NCBI GenBank assembly: GCA_900239685.1
Contig: OENT01000652.1
Location: 18,717 to 82,716 of the forward strand
Direction of reading: 5' to 3'
Source of the DNA: Rotaria macrura
Taxonomy: Eukaryota > Rotifera > Eurotatoria > Philodinida > Philodinidae
Length of the DNA stretch: 64,000 nt
Part shown: piece by piece, positions 35,701 to 47,563 of the stretch
Numbering within the stretch: the first letter of the stretch is position 1
Layout: the number at the start of each line of letters is the position of its first letter
Made by a program: the position numbers and the translations under genes
Notes under the pieces: generated by a model
Told to the model about the DNA's origin: nothing
Seen by the model: only the letters and a program-made list of their open reading frames with translations
Database searches by the model: none

Positions 35701-38150
35701 ATTCTCTTTTGGTTTGTTCGTTATGATAAACGTATGCAAACATTTCGTTTCATACTTGATCGTTTACCAAAACTATATGAACAACTAAAGACAAATCAGA
35801 ATGATGATCTCAAAACCAAAATTATCGAACTATGCCATATGGGTATTGCTATACATCCGGAATATGATCTATCGAATGATATAATTCTAAAGGAAATTTT
35901 TCATAGTTATCCACAACCAGATTTGAATGTTTTATTGAATCATAAAAATGTTCATGCAGGCTTCCATTCGGTTGTGTCATCTACGAATGAAAGTCAAAAG
36001 ATTAAAAATCGTGTTGGAATTGTTAATTTAGGTAATACATGTTATGTCAATTCAATACTACAAGCATTGTATCAATGTGATTTATTTCGAAAATTTATTC
36101 TTGAACATCGTTTTAATGAACAAAATGTATTGAGAGAATTACAAATTATCTTTGCTCAACTTAATCTTTCGAAACGACCTTATGTCAATGCAGCAAATCT
36201 CGTAGGTTCTTGTTAATAATGTCATTGTAGATGAAATATATCTTATTCAGGTACAGATTGCTCGACCTACTTGGTTCGTAGTTAATGAACAACAAGATTG
36301 TGCTGAATTTCTTGGTTTGTAATTTTCATATTGAATTGAAAACATAGATGGCGCTATAGAGCTATCCATGAGCGCGGTTCGATATGACTTACTCATCGAG
36401 TACTAGTATTGATCATCAAACAATCGGATCAGGTGTAGTTTGGGGACCAATAATTTTTGATTATTATAAGACCCTTATTCATCCATCGCAATCCACACAT
36501 TACAGTAGCAGTAGTATCTCTAGTGCCTTGAGTAGTAAAACAAGGTCGCATATGTTTTCTTGCTACTGTCTACATGTATCGAATTTTTAAGTTAATGTTT
36601 TGAGAAAAGAATAAGAGATTAACTTGTGAAAAACGATACGTTCAATATGTATAATATGATTTCGTGGCCTGGAAAAACCACGGATGTGATGCGTCACTAT
36701 ACATACCATTCAAATTTTACGTTTTGACGAATCAAATTCAACAGATGATAACTCGTAGTTTGGATTGACAATTCATTCATGATGTAGATCTTGATGTACA
36801 CTGAATATACTCACTTAGTCAATAGTATGGATTTTTAGCATATTGTTGTGATCTCAATGCGAGGATACTACTAGAGTTGATTAACTTCCGTTTTGAAATG
36901 AATAGACTATCTTATGTTCTGAAAAAAAAGCTCACCGTTTTTCTCATGTGTCCATCTTTGTTACATCTATATAAAAAGAAACATATGTACGTTGATAGTT
37001 TTGTTTTTCGATTAGGTTATTTACTTGATACAATAAAAGATGAAGAAAAAAAGAATAAAAAGACTTTATCGCATGAAATCGAACGACTTTTTACCATTCG
37101 TACTTGTCAAATCAATCGTTGTCTACGTTGTTCAATTGAATCCTATCGTGAAGAAGCAAGTAATTATCTATTCCTTCCAATACCAACCATGGATAATTCT
37201 CATGATAAATTGAATCATAATCAATCAGCTACACCGATATCCGTTATGAAGAATGGTCTAAAATTCTATGCAGCATCAAATTGTAATTCAACATCAGAAG
37301 ATCAAGCAAAGTCAATCGTCGCATCTCTTGTTCCATCAAATTCAATCATTCGATCTTCATTACCAAATTTATCTTCAAACTCGTCTGTTCGAACAAATTC
37401 TCCGTCATCACCCTATGTTAATATGACGAATACAACGACTCGCTCATCAAATCTTCAATTTGTTTTCGATTATTATTTTCAAAAAGAAGAATTGAAAGAT
37501 GATAATCAATATCGATGTGAACATTGCCGGTATGTATTATTATTTGTTGCCTTAAAAGTCAATTAGACAATAATTAAGTAATTAAAAATAGATCATTACA
37601 AGATGCTGAACGTTATACAATTCTACGAACAGCACCAGAATATTTAATCTTATCTTTAAATCGTTTTGAATATGATAAAAAAACAAATACATTTCGTAAA
37701 GTATTTACTAAAATAAATTATCCAAAAGTACTCAATGTTAATATAAATCCATCACGAAATAATTCTAGTCAAACGAAATATTGTCTTGTTCTTATTATTG
37801 TTCACACTGGTTATACTCTTCATGGTGGCCATTATTATGTATATGCACGAGAACTTAAACCATTAGTATCTCAAATCAACCATAATGAACAAGAAGATTA
37901 TTTTTCAAATGATGAATGGTTTCTATTGAATGATGATCTTGTACAAATGTCATCGTATGAAGCTATGATTGAAAATTGTGCTCAATATTCATCAGCGACA
38001 CCCTATATTCTATTCTATAAACGTATCGATAAACAACGTATTGATGATATGGAGAAAACAAAACAAATACATGTACATGAAAGTCTCATGGAACGTATTC
38101 AAGAGGATAATTTAATTTATGAACGTGATTTGGGAAAATCATCAACATAA
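32783..38150 (+). CDS. Ubiquitin carboxyl-terminal hydrolase, USP35/USP38 type
   Basis: Six exons close in frame to 944 residues: 32783-33159, 33764-34153, 35271-36201, 36251-36314, 37016-37529 and 37592-38150. The first half is helical with no signature motif, as in USP35/USP38. The Cys box is VNLGNTCYVNSILQALYQC, with the nucleophile near residue 513. QQDCAEFLGYLLD follows, and the junction of exons 4 and 5 restores this conserved motif exactly. CxxC pairs (CLRC, CEHC) form the expected zinc ribbon. The His box is LHGGHYYVYAR, with the general base near residue 839. The enzyme cleaves ubiquitin from substrates; all catalytic landmarks are present. Human USP38 is about 1040 residues, so this is slightly shorter. 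A low-complexity Ser/Asn insert lies between the zinc-ribbon halves. Intron 2 holds an inverted-repeat element; introns 3 and 5 are only 49 and 62 bp. Confidence 0.93.
34751..35176. mobile_element. MITE-like element in intron 2 of the ubiquitin hydrolase gene
   Basis: The arm at 34751-34787 begins TCTAGAAATATTATCGGATT and ends in a 17-bp core GTGGACACAACAAAGAC; the reverse complement of this core is at 35138-35154 and pairing continues outward to TCTAGA at 35171-35176. Total length is 426 bp with no coding content. It lies wholly inside the intron and should be removed by splicing. Confidence 0.6.
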
Positions 38151-39975
38151 TGAGAGCCTTTCTTTGTCTTATTCATAAATTCTACAATCTATATCATATA
38201 GCATTTACAACAGATAAATCCTTACATGATTCTAAAGAGATATATAGATTGCGTAGAAGTCGCAGAATTTTATCTATTCGAAATCAATATTCAATACCAT
38301 TGATAAACTAGTTTCAAATCGAGTAGAAATTCGCTTCCCACTCATGCTGGGCACCATCGTCAAACACTTACAAATGCTTCCAATGAGATCACTCTGCCTA
38401 CATCCACTAGTTTCTATGTTATGACGAATAGTTAGATTAATAGAGTTCATTGAAGTCATTGTTTAATTCATATGGATGCCTACATTTGCAAAAAGCTGTG
38501 AGCGCAATTTCCTTGTAATTAAAAATGAGAAACACGATGTATCTACTATTTATTGTTGAGGACAGGAAACCTGCTTTATTCCATATATTTTCGGAACCAT
38601 TTAATCTGTAAATTTTATTAGTCAACGTTTCAGTAAGTCAGCCATTGATGTTTTTTCTTGCGATTCTAATTACGTATATAATCACTAGCCTTTTATTAAA
38701 TTGTCAAAATATGTAATGCTTCTCGAGCTCATCTGTCACGATTAATGATGGATTACACATGATTAACTTGTGAAAACTTTAACTAATGTTCATCCTAATT
38801 AATTAATTAGTTGATTTCTTATTTCACGGGTTTGTGACGTTCTGTGGGGGTGGGGGTACACATTTCTGCCTATATACAGTTCAACACTCGTTTCAGATTG
38901 TGTTTCACAAAGAACAAAAAACGTTAGAATACAGGAAACATATTCTAGCAATCTACGTTGGCTTAACAGAATGGTATTATGTTGGAAAATACCAAATAGA
39001 AGACACTAGGATAGATCATGGTTAAGGGACTACTGAATCATGACAGATAATCACGGGGAGAAAATGAAGACGTCTGCACTTCAGATATATAGAATTCTGT
39101 TTTTCGCATGTGCAGATACTTCTATAAATGAAGTCGACTTCTTAAATTATGAGATTAGGGGGGTAGAGGTCGGAATATTGCGTGTTTGTAAGCCCATAGA
39201 TCATGTTTTATAAAGTCGACTTCAGGGATAGAAATATGATTTCGTATTATAAAGTGTTGCAACAATCTACACACTCAACAAATAAACAGACAATGTAGAA
39301 TATTTCTTCACCGATATTTTTTTATCATAATCCATCAAAATTTTTCTTGTGCTTCATTTTATTGAGCTTTCATTATTTTAACTTGTCACATGTTTCAAAG
39401 ATCATGTCCAACAATAGTCAGATGTAAATCATATCTTGAAGAAGGTTGAATATTAAGAAACGTCTTCAAAGAGTTAATAATGAAAAGAAATATATGAATT
39501 CTGTATCGCAACAATAATAAATTAATGTCACAAACAACGTTTCGATTATCTCTATCGTTAGCAGTACTTACATAATACTTACAGCCCTTGAATAGACAAA
39601 TAATTGATAGAAGACAAAGCCTAGACTTGGTGATGTATCTAGTTCTTTTCTTCGAATACAAAGCATAGACTGTCTTGAAATTTATCAAGTTTTTGTTCTT
39701 AAAAACGACACAATAGCCGTCCACTGCATATCAATACACATACTTACTCGTTTGATTATGTTTTTCTTTTCCAATGACACAGAAAAACTCTACAGGCAAT
39801 GATCATACGCTATATGGAATTGAATGTTCGTTTGCTTTTTGAAAGAATAAAAACTAAAATTTTCATCGTATTTTGTCGTTAACATAAAACAACAGAGGAA
39901 TGTAGAAAAAAAAAAGGACAAGACAAGAACTTGCTCTGTACATGAATTAGTTCGAATAATTCAAATATGTTGAAT
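38151..39975. other. Intergenic between convergent genes
   Basis: Separates the 3' ends of the ubiquitin hydrolase (+) and the secretin-family receptor (-). It contains two copies of the palindrome GAAGTCGACTTC or a close match (near 39135 and 39213) and a G-rich patch near 38845-38860. No gene seen. Confidence 0.55.
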
Positions 39976-42900
39976 TTATTTTAATGATTTATTATCAGCA
40001 AAATGATTTGATGATTGACGCTTGAACATATTATATCCTTCACTGTTTGATCGTTTTCGTTCTGAATCATTGATACGTATTGTTATTGGCGTATGATTTG
40101 ACGATGATGATGTTTGTTCAGCATGATACGATGATTGATGAACAGTAACTTCATTTTCATCTGTTAATAATTCATAATCTTCATTGTCATTCTTCATAAG
40201 AACCGTATCACAAGTTGCACCATCATTATCAATTGTACCTTTAACTGAACGTATTTGTACAATTAATGGTGATGATATACCTTCGATATCATCCACAACA
40301 ACTAATTCTGGTACTATAGCTGGTGTTGTTTCATGTATATTGTTTTGTTCAACTGGTTGTTCATCTTGAAGATTCTTTTTTTCAATCAATGCTTTGATTA
40401 GACAAGGACAAATTAATGTCAGTAATTTTCTCCAACATGTTTCATTGAGAGGTTTTATTGTCGATGAATTTTGACAGGTAGCATTCATGCGACGTCGTTC
40501 ATTACGGTTCTGTATTGATGAATGACGATTTCGACTTATCGATCGACGAAATGTTGACAAACGAGTCGATAATGTATCACCAGCTGAACTACGTCGAACA
40601 GTTTCATTACTTGTAAGTGCTCGTTGAACTTGCCGAAGAACTTCATAACGTATTTCAGTATTAAAGTAAAAATAAATCAATGATGTAAAAAAACCCTAAA
40701 ATAGAAAATAATTATTATTCTATTACTTTTGACAACGAATGATCAATATATCACTTTCATTTTATATAGAAATCCTCTCTCTCTCTCTCTATCTTGGAAT
40801 AAAAGATGTTTAAAAACAAAACAAAAGTTTCAAATCTGTCACGTCATAGTGCTATAGTACTTATCAACAAAAATGTGATTATAAATAAACTAACGATAGT
40901 AGGTCACGAACTATTCCATCATCTCTTCGATAAATGTCGAGCGTGTAATCGATCATGGAAATCTTGAATATCAATTTCATATTTATTTATAACAACTTCA
41001 CATTTCTTATTATTATCAACTAAAACAGAGTTGTTGCTCTTCGTGCGACATATCGCGTGTCAACAATCATTTACCAGAGTCACAGACGCAGCTTGCCCTC
41101 GTACCCTTGTGTTAATCGCTGGTGAGAATTTTGAGTATGTCTCAAATGTCAAAAGAACCAGTCGGTACAATCGAACATGTAAAACCAACCGAAACAATTG
41201 TTATTCAAAATCAATCTACCCCTGTTTTCATAATCATTATACCGCGATATAATTAACATCGAGCTAAAATATTTCTCCTACTATCAATTTTGAATGTAAT
41301 GAGATGATCGAACAAAACATATAGTATAGTACTCATGACGTTGACTACGAACGATCTGTTCCTAATGTCTGAATCATTGATAGGCAATAGAGGAATCGTC
41401 GGTCGAACAATTCTCGATGCTTATTTGTTGATTATTTCGACGAGTAATTTAATTTCTATTCTACCTGTAAATCACCAAAAACAGCTTTGAAGATAACTGC
41501 TATATAATACCATATTGTATGTCCTTCATTTTTATGATAAAAAACCCATATAACAAATAATGAATGAAGACCAAATAATGGAATTAATATAAGTATTGAT
41601 TTAATTAAATGTCTAATAAAATAAACAACGATGTTTTCATATTGATTGCAAATAATTGACATACCTATTTCCCGTACGATTTGTTTGAACATTATATGAT
41701 TGATATTTTGAATAGAGTAATCGAACAAGATAAAGAAATATTCCAAAATTAATAAGTAAATAAAAAGCATATGGAACATAAAAAAAATAATAAAAATATG
41801 TTGTATTATCTGCTTCTAACCAACAAGTTGATCGTTGTTTAAGGTTATCTGTTATTATATGTGATGCAATCCACATGGTTAACCATACTAATGGACTTAA
41901 CCAACCCCATAGAACAAATGGTAGACAGCCACGATCACGAAATAAATGACTAGTTAAAGCCGTAAACAGAAACATTGCCTCACAAAATATAAACGTTTGT
42001 GATACAGCATCCGTATACCAAAATAGAGAAGATAATAATCGACAACCTATGACCTAAAACAATGTTTAACGTACTTTCGTGATAAGCTCTTCGTTTGTGT
42101 ATCAATTATGTCTGTGAATGATTGAAACTATGTTTATTTTCGTTCGTGCAATAGATGTAAATGGAGCTGACAGACATGAGCAGAACCATGTTGCACATAT
42201 CTAGGAACTGATATAATACATTATGAGTCATTTCCGATTATTAGTCCGTCAATTATGGGCCCGTTTTCATTTTCGTATTCTATTCGTAGACAATGATGGA
42301 GTTCATTAGATGATAAATTTTTCGAACAGTTACACATATCATGTTCGATCTTAAAATGGTACTCCTTCGATTCAAAATTGATATGAAATCATATCCGATT
42401 TCTAAATGAAGTTCGACATCATAAGATGCCGAGCAACCCGTGACCTATCCTCAGAACTTTTAGTTTAGTCAATCATTCCAAGCTTGAAATGCAAGTACTT
42501 CGTATCGAATTTCATAATCGAATACCATACAGTTTTCTATTAGAATTTCAGTGAGCCTTATATGAATGTAAGAAGAGACAATATCTTTCACATGCAATGA
42601 TAATGTACATTTCTCTTATTCTCATACTATATAACTTACATGAAATAAATTCGATGATTTTGAAAGTATTTCTATATTTCCACATTTATCTCGTGTTTGC
42701 GATATCATTGTGCGTGTATAACCACCAACAATAAGATGAATAAAAACTAATTTGACAATCGAACGAAAAATAAAAGCAACGAATAGATGCATATGAAGCA
42801 GGTTTCGGGGTAAATGAAGTCGTCTAAACAGTAGGAAATATTTGCTTATAAGCGGTGTGCGATGAGGTATAAAACATAAAGGATATTTAGGAATTTGAGG

Positions 42901-44917
42901 TGAAACATAAGAACATCCACCAACATCGGATGATTTTAAATGAAGAATTTTTACAAAAAAATATGAAACATACTTGACATTCATCATGCATAAAATAGCA
43001 ATCGTTAATGATACAAGGGATAAACTTAAACTCATTGTTTCTATCATTATACTAATTGAATTGAACTAAATAATAAAAAAAAAGTAAAAATATCTATACT
43101 TGAAAGTTCGATTATGTTTATTTACTTTAACTGGTCGACCATCACCAACACATGATTTACATTGAATGTCAGGTGAAACAGTATATGCCCAAGTGCCATT
43201 ACTTTGACAAAAACGTTCTAATGTACCTAGAATTCAACTATCGATTAATACGATACGAAGAATAAACGAGAAAAAAAGCAACAACAGACAATTCTCTATG
43301 CCATAACGAGCACCATCATAGAAATTATTTTGACCATGATCATATTCAGTAATACTTGACGCGATTGTACCATTCAAAGTTGCTTTCCAACAAACACGTA
43401 TATCATCTTCAAATTCATATGGACAAGAAGACGGTGCTATGATAAAATAGTAATGGGAATAGACATTTTGAGATTAGAAAAAAAATTCGAACATCGTATT
43501 ACAGGGTAATCCGTGAAGTGAACTCAAATGACGACAGCGTAAATATTCACGAAAAATTTTGCTTGGCGGACTGACAACAGTCTAGAAGAATTTATAATTA
43601 ACTATACGAACACTACAAAAGCATATGGCTCACCTTGTTTGGTATCGTACTATTACCAGTCATATTACTCGATTTCATGGCCTATAAAATATATTTACAA
43701 AAATTAGGAGTGAATAAAACTGTTAAAATTCCATGACAAATAATTATAAATCAATCTGACAGTTGATCGGCTTCCTATTTGAAAAATAATTATTCTTTTT
43801 TGTTTTCTTTCTATTTTACGACGAAAAGCTAATCACAGTTGCTGCTGGTGATATATTAACCTAATCTATATTACAATCTAGGGTTTGTTCTGGCCAAAGT
43901 AAATAACTACTATTGATATATAATTGACAATCTCTAATGGAAAAGCATTTAGCAGCCACTAAGCATCGAAGCAAGAATGCAAAAGAAAAAAACGAAACTT
44001 CAAAGTGTTAGTCTCATCTTTAAATTGAATCTGATTAGTCAGTGTTGTCTATTCAATAATAAATCAAATCCGAACAAAACCTATTCGACATCATAGTTAG
44101 CTGCATTTCTGCTTTCTGTGAACTGGAAATATTTTTTTATTAGCAAGAAGATTATGAACTATTTACTAAGAGCTAGATTATTGGTTATGTCTTTTCATTT
44201 GAAGGACTCAACATAATAGATAATCAATAATGTTCGATAATGACATGCAATCGAAAACTCAAATTATCTTACTAATATTCTAATCAACTGTCAGACTTAA
44301 GCTAATTCACTACATGCAATTCTTGGTATGCATATATACTTACTTTTATTTTCAGTATAGCTGCTTTGAGATATTTCTGAAGTAAAATAACTTGACTCGT
44401 TTTTTTATCTTTGTTTTTTTGATCGATAAAAAATTAATACGACTAGAAAGAAAAACGAATCATACCTGCACTAGGTCTTCAGCAGATAATTTCAATGTTG
44501 TTGTTGTTGTTGTTGTTGACACTGTAACTTGTTCTGAAGTTTTCAATTCGTTTAATGTATCGTTCTATTGAAATGAGATATAAATCGAAGAATTAAATAT
44601 ACAAAATCAATCAAAAACATGTTTTGTAAAGTAAATCTGATCAATGTTATTCTATTATTTCGTTGCATGATTCCCAAGGGAAAAGAGCAAAGTGATAAGC
44701 AGCTGACTTTTTTTCTACCCTTTCGATCGCATTTTTTGGTATTACAATCATTTTTCTGTGACGATTATTAATGCCATATTATCGTTGTCAATCTTTGTTA
44801 GAAAACAAAAGCAACTTCGGATTATTTTACCTGTCCAGTTGATATTTGTTCTGTACATTGTAAAAATTTAATGACGAAAACATTTATTATTATTAATGTC
44901 CAAGTCTGTAGCTTCAT
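39976..44917 (-). CDS. Secretin-family (class B1) G-protein-coupled receptor
   Basis: Twelve exons join in frame to 708 residues: 44831-44917, 44466-44564, 44344-44376, 43634-43681, 43503-43581, 43290-43436, 43126-43226, 42974-43065, 42640-42823, 41665-42053, 41465-41612 and 39976-40695. A signal peptide covers residues 1 to about 21. A run of seven Thr (a TTG/CAA-type repeat on DNA) is in exon 2. Exons 5-7 encode the hormone-binding domain (CWKATLNGT, then RFCQSNGTW). The membrane part carries family hallmarks: KRLHLPRNLLHMHLF entering span 2, FCEAMFLF in span 3, GWLSPLVW in span 4, KSILILIPLFGLHSLF in span 6 and QGFFTSLIYFYFNTEI in span 7. It should bind a peptide hormone and signal through G proteins; the ligand is not inferable. 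The cytosolic tail, about 215 residues, is long and Ser/Thr-rich. An AATAAA overlaps the stop codon. Confidence 0.9.
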
Positions 44918-45934
44918 AGTAGATTCAGTTTGTTTGCCTTTTGTTTTTATTATATACGTTTATAACAATGAAAAATACATAGAATAGTTACAGTTTGATC
45001 TTAGAGTCTATTCTTGTTTCGTTAACAGTTGTGTTTGTATATANGGGGGGGGGGAGAATACTTTTGTGCGTATATTACGGCAGTTCTACAAAAATATAAA
45101 AGAGTCCGTAATTGGCATCTAAGGCACATGTGCATCTTTTTCTTTTTGTTTTTGTAATGTATACATGCTTCATCTGAGCTGTGATTGAAAGACATAGAAG
45201 TAATTAGAGAAACAAGACTTACATATCTGTCATTAACATGAATTCTCAATGTCTTAAGATAACCTGGAGAGAAGAGTGGAATATTCGAGGTCTACATAGA
45301 ACGATTTCACAGCGTGTGACACAATCTCCAAAAGTTTACAGCTACGATGAAAAATATCAGATCAGATTTATGTCTGTATCTATCTATTAGTAACAAAGCA
45401 GAAAACAAAACTTTATTGCTACTTCTTCTGTTGTTTTTTCGTTGCCTAAAATAAATCATCGATATTGTTCTAATTATTAATAATTGACGAAGAAAAGATA
45501 TGATCAAATTTCAATCGAATACAATGAGTATAAAATTTAAACTTTATATCGATTCGTTGACAATTTCGAACTTGATTATTTCTTGTAAATTTGTATTTTC
45601 GTTCAAGTTTAATCTACTCATAGAACGATAACATGTTAATTTCTAGCAAAAAAACTAATCGTTGTACCATACATCTCAAAGAGCAATATAATCTACATGG
45701 AACATTTTCTTAATGTCATACGATATTTGACGCTATGAATAGAACTAAATGGTTATTAACAAGTTCATGCTTAGGAAACGTAACACAAGATGTAGTCTAT
45801 TTCATTCAACTAGCATTCGATCATCTAACCAAGACTAATATGAATATTTTTAAAAAATGTTTTCTTTTAAACAACAAACAAAAGAATTACAATCCATTCG
45901 TATGATATTACTCTATCGATTAAAATAAATAATT
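44918..45934. other. Divergent spacer between two membrane-protein genes
   Basis: Upstream region shared by the receptor (-) and the two-span protein (+). It contains a G run preceded by an unresolved base (N at 45044), probably an assembly uncertainty in a homopolymer. No gene seen. Confidence 0.55.
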
Positions 45935-46468
45935 ATGTTTACTCAACATTTCGTCTATATACTTGGCGTATCAAATCTTATTCTTGCTGCAGTTGCTGTT
46001 TTCTGTGTCATGCATGTTGAAGAACATCCAGAACATTTTTCGCTAATGTATATAGTTGTAAGTATATTCGTATTCTATATTGGAACAATCATAATCATTA
46101 TTATATTACAAATTATTGAAACATGTCATGAACAACAAACGAATGATAGATCAGAATCAGAAATACAAATACCAACGTTAACAACAGATATATCGACACA
46201 ATGCATATATAATTCTCATGAACTTGTACCGAAATCGTCCAAATCAAAAACACGTCTATCACATAGTCAAACCACACCATTACTATTAACTTCATATAAC
46301 TATAATCATAGAAAATCGTCTACTTTTAAAAATTTGAAAAATTCATCTAATGAAATGATAACAACATCAAATGCACGACTCATCGCACGAAAAGGTCATT
46401 ACAAATCGGCTAATGGTCGTAGATATTATCAATCATTTGCATTTGATATTGGTAGTCCTCGTTATTGA
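45935..46468 (+). CDS. Two-span membrane protein, family unknown
   Basis: Intronless frame of 177 residues. Two hydrophobic spans lie at about 6-27 (YILGVSNLILAAVAVFCVM) and 35-61 (YIVVSIFVFYIGTIIIIIIL), joined by a short loop EEHPEH. A 115-residue polar tail rich in Ser, Thr, Asn and basic residues follows, probably cytosolic. No domain is recognised. It is divergently arranged with the secretin-family receptor about 1 kb away, which may be chance. Composition and length favour a real gene. Confidence 0.55.
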   Translation: MFTQHFVYILGVSNLILAAVAVFCVMHVEEHPEHFSLMYIVVSIFVFYIGTIIIIIILQIIETCHEQQTNDRSESEIQIPTLTTDISTQCIYNSHELVPKSSKSKTRLSHSQTTPLLLTSYNYNHRKSSTFKNLKNSSNEMITTSNARLIARKGHYKSANGRRYYQSFAFDIGSPRY

Positions 46469-47563
46469 TCATTAGATGTATTGTACATTTCATTCGAAAA
46501 TCCTTCAGGACACTCAAATAAAAATATTCAATTATAACCATTATACATGTATGACTTTTATGTTTATCAATAAAAACAAGTATCGATCACTTTTCAATCG
46601 TTATGTACATATGACTTATCATATAGTTTCTTTTTTAACGAATAATACAAATATCTTTAACGAAAAAAGAGAAAAAAAGGACTGTCTATGCATCAAAGAT
46701 ATCTATGATTTGTACGTAGAATACTCAAGATCGTATTTCTCATCTAAGCTTGTTAACATAGTGTGAAGTTTGTCTCCGAAAATATGTTTAATCGAACTTT
46801 GTCGAAACAATTCTTGTCAGATTATTCAGTAGAAATCAATCTTCGTGTACCCTGGCAGTAAATCAAACATTAACGTTTCGTCTACGTATCCGATGTATTG
46901 TGATTCACATGATTTATTCAATTTACGATGGAATCTTTTCTTTATGCAGATCCATATTTAGGTTTTTCATAGCGAATGTGAAATAAACTAAAAAAAAGCA
47001 ACTTTCACTTATTCAGCAGACGACCTATAAAAAGAATACACTAAAAAATTCCATTGAATTACAAGAATAGCGTCAAATGTGGATATTTCATACATTTCGC
47101 TATTCAATTTTTCACATGGATACAAAAGGTCCATGGATCTTTATTTTAACTACGCATTTATTTTATAATATAAATAAAATTTTCATTCTGCTTCCTCACA
47201 GCACAACTGTTTGTTCTTTTGCCAACACATCACATTACTTGGCGACATCATTCTACATTTGTTAAATCTATACACTTATGCATTTTGACTAAAATCGATA
47301 ATTTGATGTGTTTATTAGAAAAAATTACTAATTATTTTTTTTTCTAGAATTACTCTGCTGTTTCAATAATTATTATTTCGAGGTAAGAAAATTATTTTTC
47401 ATTGGTCGATAAGTTCTTCTTTCGGTCTTCGACGCGCTGTCACCATTTAATCGTTGTTCGAGAGAGGATTTACATTGTGGTATAATGCAAGTTGAATCGA
47501 ATTTTTTCGAATACTTCACTTTTATGATGAATTGAATGTTAATTTTTTTCTTCTTCTTTACAG
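46469..47563. other. Intergenic, with possible 5' leader intron of the next gene
   Basis: Mostly AT-rich spacer. A donor-like CGAG/GTAAGA near 47382 and an acceptor TTCTTCTTTACAG ending at 47563 could define a 5' untranslated intron of the ribophorin gene. Confidence 0.45.

Noticed and set aside
39395-39724. A 109-codon minus-strand frame downstream of the receptor gene
   Set aside because: It is rich in Ile, Leu, Tyr, Lys and Asn as expected of random AT-rich DNA, with no motif or coding-like codon choice.
42640-43065. Treating this as one uninterrupted receptor exon with a 50-residue insert in loop 1
   Set aside because: Clear donor and acceptor at 42973 and 42824 remove the insert and restore the conserved family motif at the junction, so the spliced model is preferred.
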